Shown here: piece after piece, positions 7,486 through 16,941 of the stretch
How positions within the stretch are numbered: the stretch's first letter is position 1
Layout: each line of letters begins with the position of its first letter
NCBI RefSeq assembly: GCF_002849715.1
Contig: NZ_CP018863.1
Span: forward strand, 4,650,001 to 4,714,000
Direction of reading: 5' to 3'
Source of the DNA: Arthrobacter crystallopoietes
GTDB taxonomy: Bacteria > Actinomycetota > Actinomycetes > Actinomycetales > Micrococcaceae
Length of the DNA: 64,000 nt
The notes under the pieces: generated by a model
Seen by the model: only the letters and a program-made list of their open reading frames with translations
Databases searched by the model: none
Told to the model about the DNA's origin: nothing
Program-made: the position numbers and the translations under genes

Positions 7486-10400
7486 CTACACCGGCTGCAG
7501 GATGGGTGATTCCGTCGTCATCCGCACGGTGGAGCCATCGCGGCCCTTGCTGATCTGCAGCTGCGCTCCGATGCGCTGCTTCATTTCGGCCACATGGCTG
7601 ACCAGTCCTACGACCCTGCCGCCGTCGCGGAGGCTTTCGAGGGCGTCCATCACCTGTTCAAGCGCCTGTTCGTCGAGGCTGCCGAATCCTTCGTCCACAA
7701 AGAGGGTTTCGATATCGACTCCGCCTGCCTCAGCCTGGACCACATCTGCCAGCCCCAGGGCAAGAGCAAGCGATGCCATGAAGGATTCACCGCCGGAGAG
7801 CGTCGAGGTATCGCGGCGTTGTCCGGTCCATTCGTCACTGACGTGGAGCCCGAGACCCGACTTCTTGTTGCCCGACTTCGAGTCGTCATGGACGAGCCGG
7901 TAACGTCCGTCCGTCATGGCATTCAGGCGTTCCGAGGCCGCCGCGGCGATCTGCTCGAGCCGGGCAGCAAGGACATAGGTGGTGAGCGTCATTTTCCGTT
8001 CATTTTCGCCCAGGCCACGGACCGTGTCGGCAACGGACTGCACCAGTTCGAAGCGTGCCCGGACCGGCTCCAACGATGCGGCTGCTGCTTCCAGCCGCCG
8101 GCAATAGCCAAGCAGCTGTTCCGCGGACTCCTGCAGCACCCCATGCCGCACGGCCACGGCCTGCAGCTCTGTTTCCATAGCCCGCGCCTTGCGCCGTAGC
8201 TCCTCCAGCTGCGCTTCGTCCGGCAGCGGTTCCCCCTCAGTTTGGGCTTGCCGAGCACGCGCGACGCGGTCCGAAGCCTGCAGCAGCTCAATCCGCTGGC
8301 CAAGCGAGGCATACGCACGGTCCTGCAGCTGGGCCTGTTCCAGCTCGCGGGCAGAGAGGAGGGCGGCCAGGACATCCGCTTCCGAGCCAAATTCCGAACC
8401 GGCTATGGCGTCCTCAAGCTCACTGCTGCACCGTTCCAGGGTTGCCAGCGCGTACGTGTACTCCCCCAGTGACTGACGGCATTGCTTGAGCAGGCTGTCC
8501 ATTGCGGTCAAGCCTTCCGCCAGCTCCTGCAGTGTGCCGCCCGGCGGGAGAACCGTTGCAATCTTCTGCTCCAGTTGGTCGGCCTGCCGCGCCGCCGCCT
8601 CGGCATCGGAGCGGGCACCGGCAGCAGCGACAGCCAGTTCCGATCCCTGGCTCAACAGCGCCGCGAGCTCGTCCCGGCTCTTTTCGATCAGGCCGCGTAA
8701 ACGCGCACGGTTTTGTGCGGCCTCCTGTGCCTGGCCAAGGAGATCCTGCAGGTCGCGGACAGCGGTAGCAGCCGCTTCCGGTTCAGTTTCCCCGCCTTGG
8801 GCCGCCAGACCCGCCAGTTTATTCTCGAGGACAGCAAAACTTTCCTGCGATTTCGCGTAGGCGGTCTCGGCCTGTGCATGCTCCCGACGGGCAGCGGCTT
8901 CTTCCTCGCGGCTGACCATGCTGTCGCCGTCTGCTGTTGCCAGCCGCGGATGTTCGTCTGATCCGCAGACCGGGCACATTTCACCCTGTTCGAGTGTGTG
9001 GGCGAGCTCAGCGGCTGACTGCTCCAGGCGCCGCTCCAGAAGATCCAGCCAGTGCTGTTTCAACTGCAGTTGGAGTGCGTTGGCCTCATCGCGCACCCGC
9101 CTGGCGGAGTCAACGCGGGCTCGGCAGGCGCCGTAGGCGGACACCGTTTCCGCGACCGCCTCTGCCTCTTTCAGCTGCTGCCCGAGCCGCTCGACGTCCG
9201 AGTCCGTACCGTCGGCGGCCGCCAGGTCGACAGCGAATTGTTCGCCGGCAGCGCGGGTAGCTTCTGCCTCCGCATCTACCTTTTCGTAGCGGCGGTCAAA
9301 CTGATCCGCAGTTTGCAGCAGCCTCTCCGCCTGGGCCCGTGCTTCTTTCAGACGGGCTTCCTCAGGTAAGAGGGCGCGTATTCTGCCCAGTTCGTGGCCG
9401 GTGCTGCCTGCAGCGGTTTCGATCAACTCCTGGGCCCGCTCGGCTCCCATAGCCGGCAGTTCCAGCTTCCCCGATGCGAAATCCGGCGCGTAAGTGCCGC
9501 AGAGCGGATGGCGCGCCACGCGTTCGAATGCTGTCTGTGCCGTTTGGAGGCTTTCCTCGGTTCTCGACGATGCCTGGTCACGGTGCCGGATGCTGGATTG
9601 CAGCAGCTCCGCGGCCCGGTGGGCGGTAAGTACCTGGGCGCGCCGCCTGGAGTCATTTGCCCCTGCCGCCTGCTCCGCTTCAAGCCCCTGCAGGAGGAGC
9701 CAGTCCGCGTGGTCGGCCAAGCGCATTTCCTGGCGCGCAATGCCGCTCTTGAGTTCTTCGAGTGTCCTCCGGCCGCTCCCGACGGCGTCCCCTGCCTCCT
9801 GCGCAAGCCGCTCGACGGACGAGTGCAGTTGCTGCAGCTTCTCGGTAGCCGGGGCGCCGTCCTCCGGCAGTTGTTCCGGCGCCAGGTGACGGTTCGCTTC
9901 TTCCTCCGCACGACGCAGCAGGTGTCCCAGCTCCGTTTCGGCGGTTGAGAAAGCAGCCCGTGCCGTGGCAGCGTCGGCCGCCAGGGAGTCCTCGATCAGC
10001 TCATAGCGGTCCGTGTCGAACAGACGCTGCAGCAGCGGACGTCGCTCTTTGGCATCCGCCCTGAGGAAAGCCGCGAATTCGCCCTGCGGCAGCATCACCA
10101 CTTTGGTGAATTGGTCGAGGCTCATGCCCAGCACGTCGCCAAGTTCGACGGCGGCCTCGTCATTCCTGGCCGATTTCTCGACCCAACTGCCGTCGACGAA
10201 TTCGCGCAGGAGGGTGCGCGCCTGCTCGGTAACACTGCCCTTGCTTGACCTCGTAGAGGGCCGGTCCCATTGCGGCGAGCGCGTCACTTCAAAGCGCCGG
10301 CCCCGGGCGCTGAACTCACAAACTACTTCCGGTGCCAAGGCCGGGTCCGCGTGGTCGCTGCGCAACCGTTTGCCGCCCTGCCGGGCACCGGGAACGGATC

Positions 10401-10560
10401 CGTACAGCGCGAAGCATACCGCGTCCAATATGCTGGTCTTGCCTGCGCCGGTCTTGCCGTTGAGCAGAAACAGACCGTGGGCACTGAGCTCATCAAAGTC
10501 CACGCTCTGGCGTTGCGCAAACGGGCCGAAGGCCTGGATCTCCAGCCGGTGCAGCCTCAT
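7486..10560 (-). CDS. sbcC: Exonuclease SbcCD, ATPase subunit SbcC
   Basis: A 1024-residue SMC-like ATPase. Walker A is NGKTGAGKTS at residues 34-43. Long coiled-coil stretches rich in Glu, Ala and Gln flank a zinc-hook CPVC at about residue 528. The ABC signature TLSGGESFMASLALALG lies near residue 915 and Walker B TLFVDEGFGSLDE near 950. With SbcD it forms the bacterial Mre11-Rad50 complex, which opens DNA hairpins and protein-blocked ends and resects breaks. The start ATG overlaps the sbcD stop (ATGA), so the two are translationally coupled. Confidence 0.97.
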   Translation of the reverse strand: MRLHRLEIQAFGPFAQRQSVDFDELSAHGLFLLNGKTGAGKTSILDAVCFALYGSVPGARQGGKRLRSDHADPALAPEVVCEFSARGRRFEVTRSPQWDRPSTRSSKGSVTEQARTLLREFVDGSWVEKSARNDEAAVELGDVLGMSLDQFTKVVMLPQGEFAAFLRADAKERRPLLQRLFDTDRYELIEDSLAADAATARAAFSTAETELGHLLRRAEEEANRHLAPEQLPEDGAPATEKLQQLHSSVERLAQEAGDAVGSGRRTLEELKSGIARQEMRLADHADWLLLQGLEAEQAAGANDSRRRAQVLTAHRAAELLQSSIRHRDQASSRTEESLQTAQTAFERVARHPLCGTYAPDFASGKLELPAMGAERAQELIETAAGSTGHELGRIRALLPEEARLKEARAQAERLLQTADQFDRRYEKVDAEAEATRAAGEQFAVDLAAADGTDSDVERLGQQLKEAEAVAETVSAYGACRARVDSARRVRDEANALQLQLKQHWLDLLERRLEQSAAELAHTLEQGEMCPVCGSDEHPRLATADGDSMVSREEEAAARREHAQAETAYAKSQESFAVLENKLAGLAAQGGETEPEAAATAVRDLQDLLGQAQEAAQNRARLRGLIEKSRDELAALLSQGSELAVAAAGARSDAEAAARQADQLEQKIATVLPPGGTLQELAEGLTAMDSLLKQCRQSLGEYTYALATLERCSSELEDAIAGSEFGSEADVLAALLSARELEQAQLQDRAYASLGQRIELLQASDRVARARQAQTEGEPLPDEAQLEELRRKARAMETELQAVAVRHGVLQESAEQLLGYCRRLEAAAASLEPVRARFELVQSVADTVRGLGENERKMTLTTYVLAARLEQIAAAASERLNAMTDGRYRLVHDDSKSGNKKSGLGLHVSDEWTGQRRDTSTLSGGESFMASLALALGLADVVQAEAGGVDIETLFVDEGFGSLDEQALEQVMDALESLRDGGRVVGLVSHVAEMKQRIGAQLQISKGRDGSTVRMTTESPILQPV

Positions 10561-11717
10561 GCCGACACCTCCGCGGCTTGTACTTTGGCAAGGGTTTCCA
10601 TCAGCAACCCTCGTTCCGCGTCGCCCGCCGACCGGGACCGTACATGGTCAAGAAAACCGCAGCAGACGTCCAGGTCATCCTGCGCTTTGGCGATACGTTC
10701 GCTGTACGTCAGGCGGTCCGTCCGTGGGCCTCCTTCCGGCTCGAAAGCGAGGACAAGCGTATGGGCGAAACGGGCGCGAAGCCTTTCCATCGCTTTCAGC
10801 GGCCGCTCGGCATCCGTAACGGTGATCTGGCAGTAGGAGTCTTCTGCCGCGGCATGCTTCTCGGATTCCAGCAGGTCCGCCATGGTGCCCCGCAGCACGG
10901 CGAGCCGGCGCCCGGTGTCCCAACTGACGTTCTCCGCGCCCACGAGGCCGTCCCGGTCAAATTCAAGCAGGATCCCGCCCTTGTGGTGGCCGGATTCCGA
11001 AAACGAATACGGCAGGGGCGAACCGGAATAGCGCACCGATGCGCTCAGCTCCTGGCGCCCATGCAGGTGGCCCAGCGCCACATAGTCGAGGCCGTCGAAG
11101 AGGTCCAGCGGGACTGCCCCTACTCCGCCGATGCTCAGGTCCCGCTCGCTGTCCGAGGTCAATCCGCCGCTGGCGAAGGTGTGGGCCATGACCAGCGAGC
11201 GGACAGGCCCGTGTGCTCTGCGGCTCTCCAGATCCTGGTGGATGCGTTCCAGTGCCGCACGCATCACGGCGGTATGGGTAGGCGCCGCTGCCTCCAGTTC
11301 CTCCGCAGTCAGCCGCGGCTCCAAGTACGGAATGCCGTAGACGGCCAGGGTGGCGCCGTCCAGCTCAAGTTGCACCGGGGTGGCCAGTTCGGCAATCCGG
11401 GTCCTCAGGTGGACGCCGCCGTGGGCCAGGATGGCGCTGCCGAAGCCCAGGCGCGAGGCTGAGTCATGGTTGCCGCTGGTCAGGATGATCCGGGCGCCAG
11501 CCGACCGGATCCTGGACAACGCGTCCGAAAACATCGTCACGACGTCCACCCCAGGCAGGGCGCGGTCATACACATCCCCGGCGATGAGCACGACATCCAC
11601 GCTGTGTACCCGGACTGTATCCACCAGCTGGTCGATGAAGTGCTGTTGTGCTCCGAGCATGCCGACGCCGTGGAACGACCGGCCGAGGTGCCAGTCCGAT
11701 GTGTGCAAAAGCTTCAT
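10557..11717 (-). CDS. sbcD: Exonuclease SbcCD, nuclease subunit SbcD
   Basis: A 386-residue Mre11-type Mn-dependent nuclease. The phosphoesterase motifs are all visible: HTSDWHLGRSFHG at the N-terminus, AGDVYDRALP, LTSGNHDSASRLG, MAHTF and ALGHLHGRQ. The product acts with SbcC on DNA ends in the cytoplasm. It is the first gene of the sbcD-sbcC operon. No strong ribosome site precedes ATG 11717, but the start matches the family N-terminus (MKLLHTSDWHLG). The upstream gap to the aquaporin gene holds a large hairpin at 11789-11829. Confidence 0.97.
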   Translation of the reverse strand: MKLLHTSDWHLGRSFHGVGMLGAQQHFIDQLVDTVRVHSVDVVLIAGDVYDRALPGVDVVTMFSDALSRIRSAGARIILTSGNHDSASRLGFGSAILAHGGVHLRTRIAELATPVQLELDGATLAVYGIPYLEPRLTAEELEAAAPTHTAVMRAALERIHQDLESRRAHGPVRSLVMAHTFASGGLTSDSERDLSIGGVGAVPLDLFDGLDYVALGHLHGRQELSASVRYSGSPLPYSFSESGHHKGGILLEFDRDGLVGAENVSWDTGRRLAVLRGTMADLLESEKHAAAEDSYCQITVTDAERPLKAMERLRARFAHTLVLAFEPEGGPRTDRLTYSERIAKAQDDLDVCCGFLDHVRSRSAGDAERGLLMETLAKVQAAEVSA

Positions 11718-11788
11718 GGCTTCAAAGCTACCTGCCGGCTCTGACAGTTTTTCGCAGACCTGCCGTTATCCACAGGTGTCCTTTTACA

Positions 11789-11829
11789 CAGCTGTGTCCC
11801 GCCCCTGCGGCAGGGACGGGACACAGCTG
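11789..11829 (-). terminator. Long stem-loop after the aquaporin gene
   Basis: A perfect 13-bp stem, CAGCTGTGTCCCG (11789-11801) and CGGGACACAGCTG (11817-11829), continued by an inner CCCTG/CAGGG stem. It starts 23 bases beyond the aquaporin stop and sits upstream of sbcD. There is no U-tract, so it may work with other factors or protect the 3' end. Confidence 0.65.
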
Positions 11830-11852
11830 CTCAAAGCCGGCGGCGGGACGCC

Positions 11853-12893
11853 TTACTCGGCGGAGTCCTTACGGCCGGCGTCCTTGGGAGCCGGTTTCTG
11901 GTCGAAGAAGTCGCGGGCCTCGGCGGCACCGAGATCGTCCCGGACAGGCTTGCCGTCGGCAGTGTTCTTGTCGTCTTCGACGGTATCTACCACCGCATTG
12001 CCCCCGGCGACGCCGTCGCCGGCCGCGGTGCCCGTAGCTGTACCGGTAACGGAACCGGCAGCGGAGGTATCGGCGGCTGCCGAAGCCTGCCGTCCGGCGT
12101 CGTCCGCATTTTTGGTCTTGGCAGCAGGCACGGTTTCAGCACTGCGGTACAGCAGCCCGGCAATCACGGCGCCCAGCACCGGAGCGGCCCAGAAGAGCCA
12201 CAGCTCGCCCAGGGCGGCGGGCTCGGCGAAGTAGACCGCGGCGGTGGAGCGTGCCGGGTTCATGCCTGCGTTGGAGATCGGCAGCAGGGCGGCAGTCAGC
12301 ACGGCGAAGGCCAGGCCTACGGCGTAGGGGGCGCTGCGCAGCCGGTCACGCGAAGAGGTGGCACCGAGGTAAATGGCCACGAGCATCGCGGTGCCGATGG
12401 TCTCCGCGAGGAAGACGCCGGCCATCGTGAAGCCGAGGTCTTCGCCGGAAGCATACCCATTGGCAACGGAGGAGAATACCTGGGCGGCCTGGGATCCGAC
12501 CGGGTGGCTGCGCATGATCACCCACAGCACGACGGCGGCCAGCGATGTCCCGACCAGCTGGGCGATGATGTACGGCAGGACGTTCTTCCAGCTGGTCCTG
12601 CCCGCGAGCGCGCTGCCCAGTGTGATCGCCGGGTTGAACTGTCCGCCGGAGATGTGGCCGAATGCCAGCATGCCGGCGATCACGGCCAGGCCGAAACCGA
12701 ACGGTACGGCGAATCCGCCCTGCGGGTTGAACATACCGATGCCCAGGGCACCGAAGAACAACAGAAAGGCACCCGCAATCTCGGCGGCGATCCGCGCCGA
12801 CATCCCATAGCCCTCCCCGAGCCGGGGAGGCAGCTCCCTCACAGCCGGCGGTGCGGGACGTGGCTGGGGGTTCTCAGCCTGCTCTGTCGACAT
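11853..12893 (-). CDS. Aquaporin (MIP family) with long hydrophilic C-terminal tail
   Basis: A 346-residue channel protein with six transmembrane helices and both half-helix motifs, SGGQFNPA (first) and GMNPARS (second). The pore domain ends near residue 255. The last 90 residues are Ala/Gly/Thr/Asp-rich, unstructured in appearance and unusual in length for the family (typically 230-280 residues). It should conduct water or small neutral solutes such as glycerol. AAGGAGG precedes ATG 12893 by ten bases. It is divergent from the ADP-ribosylglycohydrolase gene and is followed by a strong hairpin. Confidence 0.92.
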   Translation of the reverse strand: MSTEQAENPQPRPAPPAVRELPPRLGEGYGMSARIAAEIAGAFLLFFGALGIGMFNPQGGFAVPFGFGLAVIAGMLAFGHISGGQFNPAITLGSALAGRTSWKNVLPYIIAQLVGTSLAAVVLWVIMRSHPVGSQAAQVFSSVANGYASGEDLGFTMAGVFLAETIGTAMLVAIYLGATSSRDRLRSAPYAVGLAFAVLTAALLPISNAGMNPARSTAAVYFAEPAALGELWLFWAAPVLGAVIAGLLYRSAETVPAAKTKNADDAGRQASAAADTSAAGSVTGTATGTAAGDGVAGGNAVVDTVEDDKNTADGKPVRDDLGAAEARDFFDQKPAPKDAGRKDSAE

Positions 12894-13065
12894 CTGGTTA
12901 TTACCTCCTTGGGCCGGTGCTGGACCGGCGTCCGATCACAAAACGACTACAGCGTTTCACCTGATGCTGGGAAAAAGCTGAACGTTTGCTGAACAGCCTG
13001 AACGACGCTTGCCGGGGATCGGTCGGGCCCGGCCTGCGGGCGTGGGACGCGGATAAGCTGGAGGC

Positions 13066-14118
13066 GTGACTACTGACTTCGCTTCCCGCGTCCGCGGCTG
13101 CCTGCTGGGCGGTGCCCTCGGCGACCAATTGGGCTATGCCGTTGAGTTTTCCCGCTGGGACCAGATCCAGGAACGTTTCGGACCGGACGGGCTGCGGGAT
13201 TTCTCCCAGCTGGATTCCCCGGGCCACATCTCGGACGACACGCAGCTCACCCTTTATACAGTAGACGCTCTGGTGGAAGCGCTGGAATGGGCCAACGGCG
13301 GCACTGCCGCCGACGAGACGGCGCTCCTCTGGCTGGCCTATCTACGCTGGTACGCCGGCCAGGAAGGCGCTTTTCCCGAGTCGGCCCCGGAACCGGCCCC
13401 GCGCTGGATCGACGCCCAGCCGGTCCTCAAGCAGCGCCGCGCTCCCGGCAAAGCGTGTCTGTCGGCGCTGGCCACGGGCGACATGGGGACGCTGGCCCGG
13501 CCGCTGAATCCACAGTCCAAGGGCTGCGGATCCGTGATGCGCTCCGCTCCGTTCGGGCTGCTGCCCTTCGTCACGCCGGAGACCGTGTACACGTTTGCGG
13601 TCAATGGCTCGGCCCTGACCCACGGGCACCCGGCAGCACACCACGGCGCCGCGGCCTTCGCCTCCCTCATCCGGCTCTTGGTCCACGAGAATGCCGACCT
13701 CGCGGGCGCCGCGTCTGCCGTGCTCTCCCGCGCCGAGCAGGAAACCTCCGCCCCTGAGCTTGCCGCCAGGCTCCGCGCGGCGATCGACCTTGCCGGGCAA
13801 GGTGCGGTGGCACCGGCGGAACTCACCGCAGCACTGGGTGAGGGCTGGGTCGCCGAGGAGGCACTCGCCGTCGCGCTTTATGCGGTCCTGGTTACCGAAG
13901 GGAGTACGACGCCGGAAGAGCACTTCCGCAGCGCCCTCGCCATAGCAATTAATCACGACGGCGACAGCGACTCCACCGGGAGCATCGCGGGGAATATCCT
14001 CGGGGCGTTTTATGGGGAGGCGGCACTGCCCCCGTCCTGGATGGATGCGGCAGAAGCGCGGGAGGTGGTCCTCGGCATGGCGGCCCGCTTCCTGGCCCAG
14101 ACCGAGGCCCCGGTGTAA
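13066..14118 (+). CDS. ADP-ribosylglycohydrolase family protein (DraG/ARH type)
   Basis: A 350-residue protein with the ARH fold signatures: RGCLLGGALGDQLGYAVE at the N-terminus, the metal-binding SDDTQLTLYT, GCGSVMRSAPFGLL, and the C-terminal HDGDSDSTGSIAGNILGA that supplies the second set of Asp ligands. It should remove ADP-ribose from proteins or small molecules using two Mg or Mn ions. No ART-type toxin or transferase is seen nearby, so its partner is unknown. The start is GTG 13066, with GGAGG only one base upstream, which is unusually close. Confidence 0.92.
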   Translation: MTTDFASRVRGCLLGGALGDQLGYAVEFSRWDQIQERFGPDGLRDFSQLDSPGHISDDTQLTLYTVDALVEALEWANGGTAADETALLWLAYLRWYAGQEGAFPESAPEPAPRWIDAQPVLKQRRAPGKACLSALATGDMGTLARPLNPQSKGCGSVMRSAPFGLLPFVTPETVYTFAVNGSALTHGHPAAHHGAAAFASLIRLLVHENADLAGAASAVLSRAEQETSAPELAARLRAAIDLAGQGAVAPAELTAALGEGWVAEEALAVALYAVLVTEGSTTPEEHFRSALAIAINHDGDSDSTGSIAGNILGAFYGEAALPPSWMDAAEAREVVLGMAARFLAQTEAPV

Positions 14119-14147
14119 GCAGCCGGAGCGGCCGATACGCTGGTTTC

Positions 14148-15074
14148 ATGACTCAGGACTGGATCCCCAACGCATTGCCGCCCCTGCATGGAAAAACGGT
14201 GGTCGTCACCGGCGGAAACGCGGGCCTGGGCTATTTCACCTCGGAGCAGCTGGCCGAAGCAGGCGCCAAGGTGGTCATTGCCGCCCGGAATCCGCAGAAG
14301 GCCAAAGCCGCCATCACCGCGATCAAGGCCCGCTTCCCGGAAGCCGCCGTGACCTACCAGCATCTGGACCTGGCGAGCCTGGCCTCGGTACGGCACGCGG
14401 CCGCGCGGCTTTCGGAGCTGGAGCATATCGACAGTCTTGTGGCCAATGCCGGCGTCATCGGGTCCCCGCTGCGGCAGAACACTGCGGATGGCTTCGAGCT
14501 TCAGTTCGGCACGAACCACCTGGGCCATTTCGCGCTGGTCGCCGAGCTCATGCCCGCGCTGGCCGCCCATGGCAGCCGGATTGTTCACGTGGGCAGCGTC
14601 AGCCACCGCTGGGTGAGGCCGGACTTCACCACGGCGGCGCACCCCCGCAAATACTCGAGCTACCACTCCTATGCCCTGTCCAAACTGGCGGTCATGAGTT
14701 TCGGCTTCGAACTGGCGCACCGGCTGGAAATAGTGGGCTCCCCGGCTACGTCGGTAGTGGCCCATCCCGGCTACTCACGCAGCATGTTCACCCCGCGCCG
14801 GCCCGGCGTGGCTACCCATCGGCCCGCCTCGGCTATCCAGCGGCGGCTCAGCCGCCCCTTTGCCCAGGGCAAAGACGCCGGAGCTTGGCCGCTGGTGCGC
14901 GCCGCCGTGGATGACGACGTCCGCAACGGTGATTATTGGGGGCCGGACGGGCCGTTCCAGCTCCGGGGACAGCCCGCGCTGGTGCGGCCGCAGTCCCATG
15001 CCCTGGAACGGAACGCGGCGTCAAGGCTGATCGATCTGTCCCAGGAACTGACCGGGTTCCGCCTGGACCTTTAG
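14148..15074 (+). CDS. Short-chain dehydrogenase/reductase
   Basis: A 308-residue SDR of the classical retinol-dehydrogenase-like type. The nucleotide-binding motif TGGNAGLGYFTSE is at about residues 21-33, NAGV at about 102, the catalytic Ser in VGSVSHRW, and the catalytic Tyr-Lys in YALSK. It should reduce or oxidise a hydroxyl/carbonyl with NAD(P). Substrate is unknown. It follows the ADP-ribosylglycohydrolase gene after 29 bases on the same strand and may be co-transcribed. The C-terminal 60 residues are longer and richer in Arg/Pro than in minimal SDRs. Confidence 0.9.
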   Translation: MTQDWIPNALPPLHGKTVVVTGGNAGLGYFTSEQLAEAGAKVVIAARNPQKAKAAITAIKARFPEAAVTYQHLDLASLASVRHAAARLSELEHIDSLVANAGVIGSPLRQNTADGFELQFGTNHLGHFALVAELMPALAAHGSRIVHVGSVSHRWVRPDFTTAAHPRKYSSYHSYALSKLAVMSFGFELAHRLEIVGSPATSVVAHPGYSRSMFTPRRPGVATHRPASAIQRRLSRPFAQGKDAGAWPLVRAAVDDDVRNGDYWGPDGPFQLRGQPALVRPQSHALERNAASRLIDLSQELTGFRLDL

Positions 15075-15113
15075 TACGCCGGTTTAGTAGTACGCGGGTT
15101 TAGGCGACCCGGG

Positions 15114-16133
15114 TCAGGCGCTGGTTGACGGCCACTCGCCACCGAGCATCTGCAGGAACTCCCCCTCGGAGAGGACCTCGACCTGCTGGCCGCGGCCGTG
15201 CAGCGCCAGAACCTTCTGGGCCTTGGTGGTGATCCGGCCTCGCTTGAGGTCCGCCGCGACGAAACCGTCCCCCACCACCAGGACACTGGTCTTGCGCGTT
15301 ACGGTGCTGGCCGGCTGGGCGCCGAGCGCGGCCGCCCGGATTTTGGCCTGCTGGCGTTCAATCCCTAGGTTGCCGGTGAACACTATGGTTTGGCCGAACA
15401 GCGGATGCGTCTCGTCTGCCTCGGGATTGGCCGGCGGATTGGCGCCTTCCTGCGGCCAGTAGGTCCACGCGGTGCTCGGCGCCGCTCCCCCGGCTGTCAC
15501 GGCCAGTTCCTGGCGGTTGCGCGCGTTGACCGTTGGTTTGGAGAGGCCGTCGCGGCCCGGGACGTATTCCTGCAGCCGCGACGCCGGCAACTGCATGGCG
15601 ACCAGAAGTTCGGCAATGCTGGCCGCCGAGTTCCGGGCGGCAATGTCCACCATGATGCCGGCGCAGGCCCGGGCATCGGCGACCGCGTCGTGGTGGTTCA
15701 GCAGCGGAACGCCGGCGGCTTCCGCGACGAACGGCAAAGAATAGGACACCAGCGAGTAACTGCGCCGCGAAAGAATGACGGTGCACGCGTAATCATAGGC
15801 CGGCCCGGAGAGCTCCGAGACTTCCAGCGCCGATCGAATCACGCCCATATCGAATGCCGCGTTGTGCGCCACCAGGACATCCGCACCGATAAAGCCGGCC
15901 ATCTCGGGGAAGATCTCCCCGAACCGCGGACTGCCGGCGACCATGTCGGCGGTGATGCCGTGGATCTGGACGTTGCGCGGATCGAAGTGGTCGAAGCCCT
16001 CCGGCGGACGCATCAGCCAGGAGGCTTCTTCCACCACCTGCCCGTTCCGGACTTTGGTCAGACCCACAGAGCATGGAGAGCCCCTGAACCCGTTTGCTGT
16101 CTCAAAGTCTATGGCCGTGAACTCGATTCCCAC
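15114..16133 (-). CDS. DnaQ-like 3'-5' exonuclease fused to a BRCT domain
   Basis: About 339 residues. The N-terminal half is a DEDDh exonuclease: AIDFETAN (Exo I), NVQIHGIT, VAHNAAFDMGV (Exo II) and HHDAVADARA (Exo III, with the His). The C-terminal 90 residues form a BRCT domain (PLFGQTIVFTGNLGIERQQAKIRAAALGAQ). The fusion resembles DNA polymerase III epsilon-like proteins of actinobacteria and suggests recruitment to phosphoproteins or DNA ends. I place the start at GTG 16133, next to GAGGG; a longer frame goes to ATG 16199 but the added residues do not look like this family. Confidence 0.9.
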   Translation of the reverse strand: MGIEFTAIDFETANGFRGSPCSVGLTKVRNGQVVEEASWLMRPPEGFDHFDPRNVQIHGITADMVAGSPRFGEIFPEMAGFIGADVLVAHNAAFDMGVIRSALEVSELSGPAYDYACTVILSRRSYSLVSYSLPFVAEAAGVPLLNHHDAVADARACAGIMVDIAARNSAASIAELLVAMQLPASRLQEYVPGRDGLSKPTVNARNRQELAVTAGGAAPSTAWTYWPQEGANPPANPEADETHPLFGQTIVFTGNLGIERQQAKIRAAALGAQPASTVTRKTSVLVVGDGFVAADLKRGRITTKAQKVLALHGRGQQVEVLSEGEFLQMLGGEWPSTSA

Positions 16134-16177
16134 GCCCTCAAGAGTACCGGCCTGCCAGGACAGTTCCTGCCATAAAC

Positions 16178-16218
16178 ACGACGTGGCTGCCGGCACCAAG
16201 GCCGGCAGCCGCCGTCGT
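16178..16218 (-). terminator. Strong hairpin ending the GntR/ABC operon
   Basis: Perfect 10-bp stem GGCTGCCGGC (16185-16194) and GCCGGCAGCC (16201-16210), extended by outer ACGACG (16178-16183) and CGTCGT (16213-16218). It lies 34 bases past the stop of the ABC membrane gene. The flank TTATTTT is on the plus side, so the U-tract faces the wrong way for the minus-strand operon. Confidence 0.65.
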
Positions 16219-16251
16219 TATTTTGGGTGTCGTTCGAGCGTAGTCCGTTCC

Positions 16252-16941
16252 CTACGGCTCGGCCCGGCGCAGGGTGAGGTAGGAACCCGCGGCCAGGACG
16301 GCGCAGAAGAGCGCAACCCAGCCCGAGACGCTCAGCGGCGTCTGCGCCACGAACCACGCGCCGACCGCGGGCCACCAGCCCTGCCATGTGGTCAACGCCA
16401 CCAAGCCGAGCAGCACCAAGGCAATCGCGATCCACACGATCAGCATGCCCGTGGCCCGCCAACGTTTGTAGATGGTGGCAAACCAGAAACCGATCATGAA
16501 CAGGGCCAGCATGGCGATGAAGTAGAACAGGATCTGGACCATGGCGTGGCTGTCGGCAATCCAGCCCAGGGCGTAGAGCTGCCCGTTCTGGCCCCAGCCG
16601 TTGGTCGCCACCTCGACCAGACCGAGGATGTAGTACAGGACGCTGATGGCCAGGGCGACGACGGCGAACAAGCCGACGGTGCCGAGATAGAACGTCCTGC
16701 GGCTGACGCTCATGGCCTGCGAGAACGGGAAGGTGAGGGTCAGCGACTGGATCCCCAGTGCCAGAAAATACCACATGACCGCTTGGGCGGCACCGGAGTA
16801 CACGGTGGACTCGCTGTCCGGAATCAGCACCCAGATGGCATAGGTGACCAGGAAGGCACCACCCATGATGACCGCCGGAATGCCCAGGAAGGTCCACTTA
16901 TTGATGAGCTGCATCCTGGCGACGTTGGCAATGCGGTTCAT
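16252..16941 (-). CDS. ABC transporter membrane subunit
   Basis: A 229-residue protein with about six hydrophobic segments and no other recognisable domain. Its start overlaps the stop of the upstream ATPase gene by 4 bases, so the two are translationally coupled and form one transporter. The set GntR regulator - ATPase - small permease is the YtrA/YtrB type arrangement, in which relatives respond to cell-envelope stress or export antibiotics. Without an extracellular domain or solute-binding protein, export is more likely than import. The substrate is unknown. Confidence 0.85.
   Translation of the reverse strand: MNRIANVARMQLINKWTFLGIPAVIMGGAFLVTYAIWVLIPDSESTVYSGAAQAVMWYFLALGIQSLTLTFPFSQAMSVSRRTFYLGTVGLFAVVALAISVLYYILGLVEVATNGWGQNGQLYALGWIADSHAMVQILFYFIAMLALFMIGFWFATIYKRWRATGMLIVWIAIALVLLGLVALTTWQGWWPAVGAWFVAQTPLSVSGWVALFCAVLAAGSYLTLRRAEP

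Noticed and set aside
13066..14118. A defence or toxin system around the ADP-ribosylglycohydrolase
   Set aside because: No ADP-ribosyltransferase or DarT/DarG-like partner lies near; the neighbours are an aquaporin and an SDR.
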